From Bacteroidota bacterium (GTDB lineage Bacteria; Bacteroidota; Bacteroidia; Chitinophagales; Chitinophagaceae): a stretch of 16,208 bases of DNA. Numbering within the stretch: position 1 is the first letter of the stretch; every line of letters begins with the position of its first letter. The position numbers were made by a program, and so were the translations under genes. Shown piece after piece: positions 9,351 to 16,208 of the stretch. The stretch lies in NCBI GenBank assembly GCA_028877005.1, contig JAGWPI010000086.1, forward strand, positions 1-16,208. The letters run 5' to 3'. The notes below the pieces were generated by a model. It saw only the letters and a list, made by a program, of their open reading frames with translations, did no database searches and was not told the origin of the DNA.

Positions 9351-9376
9351 AAGTAAAATATTTCATGCTATTAAAG

Positions 9377-9745
9377 TTACCGAATTAAAGTAGTTCCTCC
9401 AAATGTAGCCAAAATGCCTATTGTTAAACTTAAGAATATATACAAAAAGAAGTAAAGTAAATTGCCTTGTCTTATTAAACTTAAACTTTCATATGAAAAA
9501 CTTGAAAAGGTAGTAAAGCCACCGCAAAAGCCGGTAATCAATAATAAGCGCCATTCTAAAGTAAGCCAGCTGTATTTTGTAGCAATTCCATATAATAGTC
9601 CAATAATAAAGCATCCTATAACATTTACTACAAAAGTTCCCATAGGAAAGGTAAATGAACCTAATTTGTTCACGGTTACTTGTCCCAAATAGCGTAAAAT
9701 ACTGCCAATTGCACCGCCTAAAGCTATAATTAGCAAGTTTTTCAT
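9377..9745 (-). CDS. crcB: fluoride channel CrcB/Fluc
   Basis: A 122-aa inner-membrane protein with four hydrophobic segments, the standard length for Fluc. Diagnostic features are GGAIGSILRY at the N terminus, Asn41 in GTFVVNVIGC, and GFCGGFTTFSSFS (72-84) containing the TM3 break and the Phe-box residues F80 and F83. Fluc forms a dual-topology dimer, so one gene is enough for a homodimer. It lets cytoplasmic F- leak out passively. The gene starts 20 bp after the DUF190-like gene. It shares a riboswitch-led transcript with a CLC-F antiporter, so passive and proton-driven F- export are coupled in one unit. Confidence 0.97.
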   Translation of the reverse strand: MKNLLIIALGGAIGSILRYLGQVTVNKLGSFTFPMGTFVVNVIGCFIIGLLYGIATKYSWLTLEWRLLLITGFCGGFTTFSSFSYESLSLIRQGNLLYFFLYIFLSLTIGILATFGGTTLIR

Positions 9746-9765
9746 AAATTTAAAATTGAAGCGAA

Positions 9766-10134
9766 TTAATCAATATCCCAAAATTCAACTTCTTTGTAAA
9801 TTACAATTTTAGATTGTAAAAGGTCTTTATGTTTTAGGAAAAATTTTTCTAATTTTTCTTTTTTGTCAATTAATTCAACACACATGGCCAATTTTGAATT
9901 ATCACCTTCTGCGCTAAAAGTAACCACATTGCCATCCGTAGTAAAGCTAGTATGGGTACTATGTGCCGATGCATTGATAATGCCATCTTTTTTTGCTTCA
10001 GCTACAATATGCATATAAGCTGATTTTGGGAAAAGCTTTCTAAATAATGTTCTGTCTCCGTGTCTAACTTTGTGTGCCGGCTCAATGTAAATCTCTAGTT
10101 TTCCAAGAGAGTGGCTCTTGATTTTTTTAACCAT
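9766..10134 (-). CDS. DUF190-like (PII-like) protein
   Basis: A 122-aa soluble protein whose pattern fits DUF190: [19 protein letters not shown] at the start (first strand and the loop before a helix), then a Gly/Ala-His segment ([12 protein letters not shown]), and a late strand-helix with [17 protein letters not shown]190 proteins have a PII/ferredoxin-like fold and are often encoded beside crcB, as here (20 bp). Sequence similarity to typical members is moderate: the GLAGATVLRG core is replaced by [10 protein letters not shown]. It overlaps the end of the clc gene by 40 bp in another frame, implying translational coupling. The role is unknown; regulation of the fluoride exporters is a reasonable guess. 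Confidence 0.75.
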   Translation of the reverse strand: MVKKIKSHSLGKLEIYIEPAHKVRHGDRTLFRKLFPKSAYMHIVAEAKKDGIINASAHSTHTSFTTDGNVVTFSAEGDNSKLAMCVELIDKKEKLEKFFLKHKDLLQSKIVIYKEVEFWDID

Positions 10135-11480
10135 TGTTTTCTTTTTTTAATACGTTTAGTTCTTACATCATGTAATGTTTTATCAGTATGGTGCTGTAAA
10201 TTACCTACTTTGGAAACTGCTACTCTTTGCGCATGATAAATACCTGAATGGCCGCTAAAATAATAAGCAGTAAAACTGGCAATTGCATAATAAATAACAT
10301 TAGCACCCCCAAATAATTCAATACCCATAAATGTACATGCAATTGGGGTATTGGTGGCTCCTGCAAATACTGCAATAAAACCTAATCCTGCCATTAAATC
10401 TATTGGTGCTCCCATTAATACACCCAGTGTGTTACCCAATGCAGCGCCAATAAAAAAGAGCGGTGTTACTTCTCCTCCTTTGAAGCCCATACCCAAAGTA
10501 ATTGCTGTAAATAATAATTTCCAAAACCAGCTAAAATAGGTAGCACCTCCGGGTTTAAAACTGCTTATAATGCTGATTCCATTTTTATTGGGATTAGTAA
10601 CACCTAAACTTAGGTAATCTTGTGTTCCAATTAAATAGGTTAGGCCAATAATCATTAATCCCCCTATTACTGGTATCATCCATTTTTGTTTAATCCATCT
10701 ATTACTATAATTTTTAATAGTATGTGCCATTTCTGCAAACAAAAAACCGGCTAAACCAAATAATATTCCTGCAATTATTACTTTAAAGAGTAGGAATAAG
10801 TCGAAATGAACATAATTGAAATATGTTTTTTCAACTGATTCAAATAAAATATGGTATTGTGTGTGGTGAATGCCCCAAGCGCCGCAAGTAATATCTGCTA
10901 AAAAACTTGCAATAAAGCAGGGTAGTAATGCATCATGTTTTATTCTGCCTAATGCTAATACTTCCAAAGCAAAAATAGCTCCTGTAATAGGGGTGCCAAA
11001 TACAGCACCAAAGCCAGCTGCAACGCCAGTTGTAAGTAGCATTCTAATATCTTCTCTCGTTAATTTAAACTGGCGCCCAAAAAAGTTGGCAATGCTGCCA
11101 CCTACTTGAACGGCTGTTCCTTCGCGTCCTGCTGATCCACCAAATAAATGAGTAATAATGGTTGTTATTATTACCAATGGCGCCATTCTAGCCGGTACAC
11201 CACCACCCGGCTCATGAATTTCATCCATGATTAAATTATTTCCTGCTTCTGCATTTTTTCCGGATAATTTGTATAAATAATGTATGCATATACCTGCAAG
11301 AGGTAGCAACCATAATAACCACTGATGTGTATAACGAAAATTTATGGCCCTATCCAATAACCACAAAAACCAGGCAACCAAAGTTCCAACAGACAGAGAA
11401 ACTGGGATTACAAAAAGTGTCCATTTAATTAAATGCGATACAATAAAAACGTGCTCAAAAGAATTTTTTATTCGTTTCAT
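10095..11480 (-). CDS. clcF: CLC-type F-/H+ antiporter (CLC-F, EriC-F)
   Basis: A 461-aa CLC-family membrane protein. The chloride-type GSGIP selectivity motif is replaced by GNNLIMDEI (80-88), and the gating-glutamate motif is GREGT (118-122, Glu120) in place of GREGP. Both changes are hallmarks of the fluoride-specific CLC-F clade, which exchanges F- for H+. Further family segments are [13 protein letters not shown] (152-164) and, near residue 330, GFKGGEVTP. The C terminus is a short basic tail without CBS domains. The gene directly follows a fluoride riboswitch and leads into the DUF190-like, crcB and usp genes. The start codon lies at the end of a 12-bp inverted repeat that reaches back into the aptamer, suggesting control of translation. 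Confidence 0.95.
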   Translation of the reverse strand: MKRIKNSFEHVFIVSHLIKWTLFVIPVSLSVGTLVAWFLWLLDRAINFRYTHQWLLWLLPLAGICIHYLYKLSGKNAEAGNNLIMDEIHEPGGGVPARMAPLVIITTIITHLFGGSAGREGTAVQVGGSIANFFGRQFKLTREDIRMLLTTGVAAGFGAVFGTPITGAIFALEVLALGRIKHDALLPCFIASFLADITCGAWGIHHTQYHILFESVEKTYFNYVHFDLFLLFKVIIAGILFGLAGFLFAEMAHTIKNYSNRWIKQKWMIPVIGGLMIIGLTYLIGTQDYLSLGVTNPNKNGISIISSFKPGGATYFSWFWKLLFTAITLGMGFKGGEVTPLFFIGAALGNTLGVLMGAPIDLMAGLGFIAVFAGATNTPIACTFMGIELFGGANVIYYAIASFTAYYFSGHSGIYHAQRVAVSKVGNLQHHTDKTLHDVRTKRIKKRKQWLKKSRATLLEN

Positions 11481-11481
11481 T

Positions 11482-11531
11482 CCTACAAATTAATGAATCT
11501 TTAAAAATATTTCCGAATCTTAATTTGTAGG
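11482..11531 (-). promoter_or_regulatory. inverted repeat joining aptamer end to the clc ribosome-binding region
   Basis: CCTACAAATTAA at the 3' end of the aptamer and its linker (transcript side of 11520-11531) is perfectly complementary to TTAATTTGTAGG just before the clc start codon (11482-11493). The loop is 26 nt. The second arm contains the only purine-rich ribosome-binding candidate (TAGGA, touching the ATG). The first arm shares two cytosines with the P1 helix (11530-11531), so full pairing and full P1 formation exclude each other at exactly the bases that cover GG of TAGGA. This fits translational control, with fluoride binding favouring an open start. No U-run follows, so it is not a terminator. 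Confidence 0.6.
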
Positions 11532-11580
11532 CGCCATCATCCCTTTTTAGGGGGCAGTTGAACGGTGGACACCATCACCC
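11527..11580 (-). promoter_or_regulatory. fluoride riboswitch (crcB motif) upstream of clcF-DUF190-crcB-usp
   Basis: The minus-strand aptamer starts GGGTGATGGTGTCCACC and ends AGGGATGATGGCGCCTAC. P2 is GGTG/CACC. P1 pairs GGTGTC (11568-11573) with GGCGCC (11530-11535). P3 is CCCT-AAAA-AGGG, preceded by the AACTGCC segment that makes the pseudoknot. The 3' TGATGGCGCCTAC is nearly the class consensus. It lies 46 nt before the clcF start and about 13 nt after a Bacteroidota -7 box. The genes that follow (CLC-F and CrcB) are the textbook fluoride regulon, which supports the call independently of structure. Confidence 0.96.
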
Positions 11581-11593
11581 TTTTTTGATGCCG

Positions 11594-11624
11594 CAAAGAT
11601 ACATTGCTTTTTGTTTTGAAAAAA
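11594..11624 (-). promoter_or_regulatory. promoter of the fluoride operon
   Basis: On the minus strand TATCTTTG (11594-11601) is an exact match to the Bacteroidota -7 box TAnnTTTG. Nineteen nucleotides upstream lies TTTT (11621-11624) in place of the -33 TTTG. Transcription would start near 11587-11589, just before the first paired base of the fluoride aptamer at 11580. That position is what a riboswitch-led mRNA requires. Confidence 0.7.
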
Positions 11625-11645
11625 AACAGATTAATTGTTTATAGA

Positions 11646-11664
11646 ATTCTAATATGATTCTAAT
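11646..11664. repeat. short direct repeat in the divergent intergenic region
   Basis: ATTCTAAT occurs at 11646-11653 and again at 11657-11664, separated by ATG (11-bp period, about one helical turn). It lies between the fluoride and arsenic promoters. It could be a protein-binding site or chance in AT-rich DNA. Confidence 0.3.
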
Positions 11665-11676
11665 TTTTAAAATTGT

Positions 11677-11712
11677 GTTGTTCATTGTTGTATTTAATCG
11701 TAATATTGCGAT
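11677..11712 (+). promoter_or_regulatory. arsR promoter with overlapping ArsR-type operator
   Basis: ATCGTAATATTGCGAT (11697-11712) is a 16-bp palindrome with one mismatched pair, like known ArsR/SmtB operators. Within it, TAATATTG (11701-11708) differs by one base from the Bacteroidota -7 box, and GTTG at 11677-11680 lies 20 nt upstream as a -33-like box. Transcription would start about 10 nt before the ArsR ATG. Overlap of operator and -7 box implies autorepression, relieved when ArsR binds arsenite or antimonite. Confidence 0.6.
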
Positions 11713-11726
11713 ACGAAGTACAAAAT

Positions 11727-12059
11727 ATGGGAGCAGCAAAAACAAACTTATTCACAAAAGAACAAAATGAAATTGCCGCAATTGCTAAAGCATTAGGTCA
11801 TCCTGCACGAATTGCAATTATTCAAGCTTTATTACAAAAAAATGCCTGTGTTTGTGGTGATTTAGTTGAAGAAACAGGATTAGCACAATCTACTACATCT
11901 CAACATTTAAAGGAGTTAAAAAACTTGGGCATTATAAAAGGAACTGTAGAGGGCGTAAATGTATGTTATTGTATTGATGAAAAAATGTGGTCAAAATATG
12001 CACTTATTTTTTCTCATTTTTTTGCAGCCATCTCTCAACAAAAGAAACATTGTTGTTAA
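11727..12059 (+). CDS. arsR: ArsR-family arsenic-responsive repressor
   Basis: A 110-aa winged-helix repressor when started at Met19 of the longest open frame. The extended frame (from 11673) would run through the operator and promoter and adds unrelated residues, so the internal ATG at 11727 is preferred. The domain runs ALGHPARIAIIQ (22-33), the metal-loop ACVCGDL with C41 and C43, and the recognition helix STTSQHLKELKN (55-66), followed by the wing. The C-V-C in the helix before the recognition helix is the arsenite site of classic ArsR. Additional cysteines are C80, C82 and a terminal HCC (108-110). It is the first gene of an operon with arsM (22 bp away) and is divergent from the fluoride operon. 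Confidence 0.93.
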   Translation: MGAAKTNLFTKEQNEIAAIAKALGHPARIAIIQALLQKNACVCGDLVEETGLAQSTTSQHLKELKNLGIIKGTVEGVNVCYCIDEKMWSKYALIFSHFFAAISQQKKHCC

Positions 12060-12081
12060 TTAAAAATATAAAATATAAAAT

Positions 12082-12924
12082 ATGAAAACAGATCAAGCGC
12101 TAAAAGAAATTGTAAAACAAAAATATTCAGAAATTGCATTACAAGATAAAGATACTAATGCATCATCTTGTTGTGGTGCCGGTAGCTGTTCTACCGAAGT
12201 TTATAATATTATGAGTGAAGACTACACTGTATTGGATGGTTATACTGCTGAAGCAGACTTAGGCTTAGGTTGTGGATTACCCACACAATTTGCTCAAATT
12301 AAACCCGGCGATACTGTAATTGATTTAGGTAGTGGTGCGGGGAATGATTGTTTTGTTGCGCGGGCAGCTACCGGAGTTACCGGTAAAGTGATAGGTATTG
12401 ATTTTACGCCTGCCATGATTGAAAAGGCAAGAGCTAATGCTGAAAAATTAAGCTTCAATAATGTAGAATTTAGGCAGGGCGATATTGAACAAATGCCCGT
12501 TACTGCTAATGTTGCCGATGTGGTGGTGAGTAATTGCGTTTTAAATTTAGTGCCCAATAAAGACGGTGTATTTAAAGAAATTTTTCGTGTGTTAAAACCG
12601 GGTGGCCACTTTAGTATTTCTGATGTAGTTTTGGTTGGTGATTTACCTGATGCTTTACGCAAAGATGCTGAAATGTATGCCGGTTGTGTATCTGGTGCTA
12701 TTCAGAAAGATGTTTATTTAGAATTAATTAAAGTAAACGGATTTGAAAATGTTGTTATACAAAAAGAAAAACCAATTATAATACCTGATGATATATTACT
12801 GAATTATTTAACACCTCAGGAAATAGCTGCTTTCAAAAGTGGTACTACAGGCATTTTTAGTATAACTGTTTTTGCACAAAAACCCACAAATACCAATAGT
12901 TGCTGTGCTCCGGGTTGTTGTTAA
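12082..12924 (+). CDS. arsM: arsenite S-adenosylmethionine methyltransferase ArsM
   Basis: A 280-aa cytosolic class I methyltransferase. The SAM-binding motif is VIDLGSGAGND (79-89), with the acidic residue after strand 2 at D107 (GIDFTPAMI). Arsenite-binding cysteines characteristic of ArsM are present: the N-terminal SCCGAGSC cluster (29-36), C64 in GLGCG, C152 in SNCVLNL and C202 in YAGCVSGA. It methylates As(III) to methylated arsenicals, ending in volatile or excretable forms. The C terminus ends SCCAPGCC, a thiol cluster common in bacterial ArsM. The gene is 22 bp after arsR and 21 bp before the phosphatase-like gene. With no pump in the window, this enzyme is the main visible detoxification step. 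Confidence 0.95.
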   Translation: MKTDQALKEIVKQKYSEIALQDKDTNASSCCGAGSCSTEVYNIMSEDYTVLDGYTAEADLGLGCGLPTQFAQIKPGDTVIDLGSGAGNDCFVARAATGVTGKVIGIDFTPAMIEKARANAEKLSFNNVEFRQGDIEQMPVTANVADVVVSNCVLNLVPNKDGVFKEIFRVLKPGGHFSISDVVLVGDLPDALRKDAEMYAGCVSGAIQKDVYLELIKVNGFENVVIQKEKPIIIPDDILLNYLTPQEIAAFKSGTTGIFSITVFAQKPTNTNSCCAPGCC

Positions 12925-12945
12925 AATAATATTAATTTATAATAT

Positions 12946-13557
12946 ATGTATTTAAGTATTCAAAATTATTGTTATTCATTAGTTAAGCAATTTGATAAGA
13001 TTGAACCTGAAAGAAAAAAAATACTTTCATCTATCAGTAACTTTATTTTGCAACAGAAAGCTCAAAATAAGCAGGTACAATTAGTTTATATCTGCACCCA
13101 TAATTCTCGTCGTAGCCATTTTGGGCAGGTGTGGGCATCTGTTGCAGCAGCTTATTATGGTATTAGTGATATTTTTACTTTTTCCGGCGGAACCGAGGCT
13201 ACCGCTTTTAATATCAATGCTATTCGTGCATTAGAAAAAGTAGGATTTATCATTCATTCTGATGGACAATTAAATAATCCAATTTACAAAGTTTGTTATG
13301 GTGAAAATGAATGTATGGTATGCTTTTCTAAAGTGTATAATGATTCAGCTAATCCAAAGGATAACTTTTTAGCAATTATGACCTGTGGTGAAGCAGAAGC
13401 CAATTGCCCATATATACCTGGTGCTATTGGTAGGGTGGCCACAACTTATGAAGATCCTAAACTATATGATGGATCTCCAGAACAAGATAAAGCATATGAT
13501 GATCGGTGCCGACAAATTGCTTTAGAAACATTATATGTTTTTTTTCTTGTAAAATAG
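12946..13557 (+). CDS. low-molecular-weight phosphatase / arsenate-reductase-like protein
   Basis: A 203-aa protein with the LMW-phosphatase P-loop CTHNSRRS (C50 to S57, i.e. C-x5-R-S with R56) and a candidate general acid D170 in the late DP motif (YEDPKLYDGS). An N-terminal helical extension of about 40 residues precedes the fold, and the protein is longer than thioredoxin-linked ArsC (about 130-150 aa). Members of this longer group occur in Bacteroidota arsenic operons and are usually annotated as protein-tyrosine phosphatase or ArsC-type arsenate reductase. The operon context favours reduction of As(V) to As(III), which feeds ArsM. Other cysteines (for example in NECMVCF and MTCGEAEANC) could serve as resolving thiols. 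It is the last gene of the operon and converges with the sugar kinase gene 30 bp away. Confidence 0.85.
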   Translation: MYLSIQNYCYSLVKQFDKIEPERKKILSSISNFILQQKAQNKQVQLVYICTHNSRRSHFGQVWASVAAAYYGISDIFTFSGGTEATAFNINAIRALEKVGFIIHSDGQLNNPIYKVCYGENECMVCFSKVYNDSANPKDNFLAIMTCGEAEANCPYIPGAIGRVATTYEDPKLYDGSPEQDKAYDDRCRQIALETLYVFFLVK

Positions 13558-13587
13558 CATTTTACATATGCTAAGTAATTTTGGCTA

Positions 13588-14562
13588 TTACATATCCCAA
13601 ACTAAGGCAGATGCGCCTAAAATGGCAGCATCTGATTCATTTAAATGGCTTACTAAAATTTTTACTTTGTTTTGAAACACTTGAATCAAATTTTCTTCCA
13701 TATGTTTCTTAGTAGGGCTTAAAATTAGTTCGCCAGCTTTGGTTAGTCCACCAAACAAAATAATAGCTTCAGGGCTTGAAAACATGATGAAGTTTGCTAA
13801 AGCCATGCCTAAAATTTTACCTGTAAATTCAAAAATTTCTTGTGCAAGTACATCACCTGCAATTGCAGCTTCATATACTTTTTTAGAATCTATTTTTTCT
13901 TTTGAAATTTTTCTTAAAACACTCTCTCTTTCACTATTCGCCAATAATTCAAGCGCTGTGGTAGTTACCCCTGTTGCTGATGCATAGCTTTCTAATGATC
14001 CTTTTTTACCTGTTCCAGGATGATACCTGCCATCTGGAATGATTGTAGTGTGCCCTAATTCGCCGGCAAATCCATCATGCCCATATATCAACTTACCATT
14101 AGCAACAATACCGCTACCTACACCGGTTCCTAATGTTATCATAATAAAATCTTTCATACCCTTGGCTGCACCATACATCATTTCACCTAGCGCAGCGGCA
14201 TTTGCGTCATTCGTTAATACTACCGGAAGTTTAAATTCGTCTTGTACCAATTTAGCCAAAGGTAAAATCCCTTTCCAAGGTAAATTAGGTGCATATTCTA
14301 CTGTGCCTGTGTAATAATTGCCATTTGGAGCGCCTACACCAATGCCTTTAATTCTGCCTATTCCACCTGCTTTTTCAATCATTGGTGTTAAACTAGCCTG
14401 TAAGTCTGCAATAAAGGTTCCTATTTCTATGTGTTTTTTTGTACTAATTTCTGAAGAAAATAATACATTACCCAGGCGGTCTACAATGCCAAATTTAGTA
14501 CCGGTGCCGCCAATGTCAATACCTATGGCTAATGAATCGAAAGAGGTTGTTGAAGTTGACAT
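13588..14562 (-). CDS. ROK-family sugar kinase (glucokinase-like), zinc cysteines missing
   Basis: A 324-aa ROK kinase that phosphorylates a hexose with ATP. Visible motifs are the phosphate-1 loop DIGGTGTKFG (16-25), GVGAPNG (75-81), the catalytic Asp119 in LTNDANAAALGE, the TLGTGVGSG loop (143-151) and GELGH (167-171). ROK proteins normally follow this with a zinc motif CxCGxxGCxE. Here the region reads HPGTGKKGSLE (181-191), so all three cysteines are replaced while H171 and E191 are kept. It has no DNA-binding domain, so it is an enzyme rather than a repressor. The gene lies 32 bp after a FucP/GluP-type permease, which points to glucose or a similar sugar as substrate. Confidence 0.93.
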   Translation of the reverse strand: MSTSTTSFDSLAIGIDIGGTGTKFGIVDRLGNVLFSSEISTKKHIEIGTFIADLQASLTPMIEKAGGIGRIKGIGVGAPNGNYYTGTVEYAPNLPWKGILPLAKLVQDEFKLPVVLTNDANAAALGEMMYGAAKGMKDFIMITLGTGVGSGIVANGKLIYGHDGFAGELGHTTIIPDGRYHPGTGKKGSLESYASATGVTTTALELLANSERESVLRKISKEKIDSKKVYEAAIAGDVLAQEIFEFTGKILGMALANFIMFSSPEAIILFGGLTKAGELILSPTKKHMEENLIQVFQNKVKILVSHLNESDAAILGASALVWDM

Positions 14563-14594
14563 GAATAATACTTTTGAAAATTATTAATTAAACA

Positions 14595-16208
14595 TTAGTG
14601 ACCTGATGCTACTTGTGAATCAAAGTCTAACCCTTGAGCTTTTAAAACAGATTTTAATTTTATAGCCAAAAATGCTAAGGCAGCAAAACAGCAGGCTGCA
14701 ACAATGTAAGATGGGTGCATACCAAAGGCATCGCCTAATGCCCCTTGAAATGGAGGAATTACCGCACCTCCTAAAATCATCATAATTAAAAATGCAGAAC
14801 CCTGACTGGTATATTTGCCTAATCCGGCAACACCAAGTGAAAATATGCAGGGCCACATAATTGAGCAGCATAAGCCACCAAATATTATGGCATATACAGA
14901 AACAATTCCGGTTAATAAAATGCCAATAATCATTGAAATAGTACCCAAAACAGCGAGTGTAAGTAGTGTTTTAGCTGGTTTTTCCTGACCAAAGAAAAAT
15001 GCCGCAATTGCTATTATAATACAAATGGTATAGGGTAATAATTCAATAATATCGTTGCCATATAAGTGGTTTACAAACAATACTACACTAAATGCAATAA
15101 ATGGAACCACAACAGTTGCAATTTTTTTACCTAAGTTGGATAGGTTGAAAACACCAATTGCACCTGTCCACCTACCTATCATTAAACTACCCCAATATAA
15201 GGATACAAATTTAGAAATTTTACTTTCATCCAACCCCATTTGTGTTAAATAACCGGGTGTTTTTAATAGTGCGCCAAAGTTATTATCAATGGTTACTTCA
15301 GTTCCTACATAAATGAAAATGCCAATCATGCCATACACCAGTTGAGGATATTTCATAGCGCCCCATCCATCATTATTTTTAATGGCTTTATTATTTGAGA
15401 AAAATAAAGTAAAAAATACTACAAATAAGGTTACTACTAGTAATGGTAATTTTTCAATATTTGTTAGTTGGCCAACAATAATTATGGCAATAATTAATCC
15501 AGTAAGAATAATCAAAGATTTTGAAGCATTTTTTGATGCCTCAAATTTTGCTTCATTTTTGCCATCTGGTAATTTTTTGGACAAAGCAAAAAACAATGCA
15601 ACTGCTAAAAATACGCCGGCAACAATTAAGTATAAATTATTTATATTGGTTACGGTAACATTTTCAATAGCTGTGCCTACAGAACCAAATAAAAAAAAGC
15701 TAACTATAATTGGACCTAAAGTTGTACCAAATGAATTAACCCCACCGGTAAGATTTAATCTGTGAGAGCCGGTAGCGGGATCCCCTAAAGCAATAGCAAA
15801 GGGCTGTGCAGCCGTTTGCTGCAAAGAAAAACCTAATGCTACAACAAAAAATGAAACCAATATTGCAGGGAAGGAATTGGCATTAGCAGAAGGAATAATG
15901 GCCAAAGCTCCAACTACAGATATTAATAATCCATAAATAATTCCTTTCTTGTAGCCAATTTTATTTAGGATGTCATATCCTACCATACTTGAAATAAGAT
16001 ATAATAACAAAGAACCAATGAAATAAGCGCCATAAAAGGATGAGCCAATAAGTTGAGACTCGAATTGTGAAAGATGAAAATGACTTTTACAAAATGGAAT
16101 GAAAATGCTGTTGGAAGCTGCAATAAATCCCCAGAAAAAAAATACCAATGCCAATGAGGCCAGGGCACTTCCATTTGTTTTAATTTTTGGAGCGTCAGGT
16201 TGGTTCAT
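14595..16208 (-). CDS. FucP/GluP-type sugar:H+ symporter (MFS)
   Basis: A 537-aa inner-membrane permease that probably imports glucose, galactose or a related sugar with protons. Family marks are the first segment FFFWGFIAASN (23-33), IPFCKSHFHLS and SFYGAYFIGS (57-66), and FVSLYWGSLMIGR (334-346). It is about 100 residues longer than typical FucP/GluP proteins. The extra length includes two hydrophobic segments in the central loop (about 231-249 and 254-270) and another near 388-406, suggesting about 14 segments. The start codon is the last base triplet of the window, so upstream control is not visible; an earlier start cannot be excluded, though the N terminus looks natural for the family. 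The kinase gene follows by 32 bp, giving an import-and-phosphorylate pair. Confidence 0.92.
   Translation of the reverse strand: MNQPDAPKIKTNGSALASLALVFFFWGFIAASNSIFIPFCKSHFHLSQFESQLIGSSFYGAYFIGSLLLYLISSMVGYDILNKIGYKKGIIYGLLISVVGALAIIPSANANSFPAILVSFFVVALGFSLQQTAAQPFAIALGDPATGSHRLNLTGGVNSFGTTLGPIIVSFFLFGSVGTAIENVTVTNINNLYLIVAGVFLAVALFFALSKKLPDGKNEAKFEASKNASKSLIILTGLIIAIIIVGQLTNIEKLPLLVVTLFVVFFTLFFSNNKAIKNNDGWGAMKYPQLVYGMIGIFIYVGTEVTIDNNFGALLKTPGYLTQMGLDESKISKFVSLYWGSLMIGRWTGAIGVFNLSNLGKKIATVVVPFIAFSVVLFVNHLYGNDIIELLPYTICIIIAIAAFFFGQEKPAKTLLTLAVLGTISMIIGILLTGIVSVYAIIFGGLCCSIMWPCIFSLGVAGLGKYTSQGSAFLIMMILGGAVIPPFQGALGDAFGMHPSYIVAACCFAALAFLAIKLKSVLKAQGLDFDSQVASGH

Noticed and set aside
8840..11580. 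Recent duplication of one riboswitch to give two
   Set aside because: The two aptamers share only class-conserved positions; paired arms, loops and downstream hairpins differ in sequence.
11673..11726. Longer arsR start adding 18 residues
   Set aside because: The extension would translate the operator and -7 box and adds residues not typical of ArsR; the ATG at 11727 fits better.
13558..13587. Bidirectional terminator between the converging phosphatase-like and kinase genes
   Set aside because: Only a 5-bp imperfect stem (AGCAT/ATGCT) is visible, without convincing U-tracts.

Overview
The window looks like a chromosomal segment from a low-GC member of the Bacteroidota, probably Chitinophagaceae-like. 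The signs are very AT-rich intergenic DNA, A-rich leaders in place of strong Shine-Dalgarno sites, a TATCTTTG promoter element of the Bacteroidota type (TAnnTTTG), and the gene families present (long FucP/GluP-type sugar permease, ROK kinase, ArsR-ArsM-phosphatase set). Genus assignment is inference.

The core of the window (5272-11601, minus strand) reads as a fluoride-stress locus. Two fluoride (crcB-motif) riboswitch aptamers are recognisable. One, at 11527-11580, leads a CLC-type F-/H+ antiporter gene, a DUF190-like gene, crcB/Fluc and a UspA protein. The second, at 8840-8892, lies 17 nt after the usp stop and leads an MFS transporter, an unrecognised 139-aa protein, enolase and inorganic pyrophosphatase. 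Enolase and pyrophosphatase are two classic fluoride-inhibited Mg enzymes, so the locus seems to join export (CLC-F, Fluc, perhaps the MFS protein) with extra supply of the fluoride targets. The enolase carries an unusual basic insertion next to its catalytic SGAST loop. A perfect 13-bp inverted repeat (5190-5245) follows pyrophosphatase and may mark the end of this unit.

Downstream (94-5171, minus strand) is a tightly packed cassette: two tandem calcineurin-like phosphoesterases, a dynamin-like GTPase, a short MutS-like ATPase and a NUDIX hydrolase. It may be read through from the fluoride unit or be separate; the sequence alone does not settle this.

Diverging from the fluoride locus is a plus-strand arsenic operon (11727-13557): arsR with a palindromic operator over its own promoter, the arsenite methyltransferase gene arsM, and a low-molecular-weight phosphatase/arsenate-reductase-like gene. 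No arsenite pump is present in the window. Two toxic-ion defences, one RNA-sensed and one protein-sensed, thus share a 246-bp intergenic region.

The right end (13588-16208, minus strand) is a two-gene sugar uptake unit: a FucP/GluP-type permease followed by a ROK-family sugar kinase that lacks the usual zinc-binding cysteines. No RNA genes, insertion sequences, CRISPR arrays or obvious pseudogenes were seen. No stretch longer than 300 bases lacks a gene.
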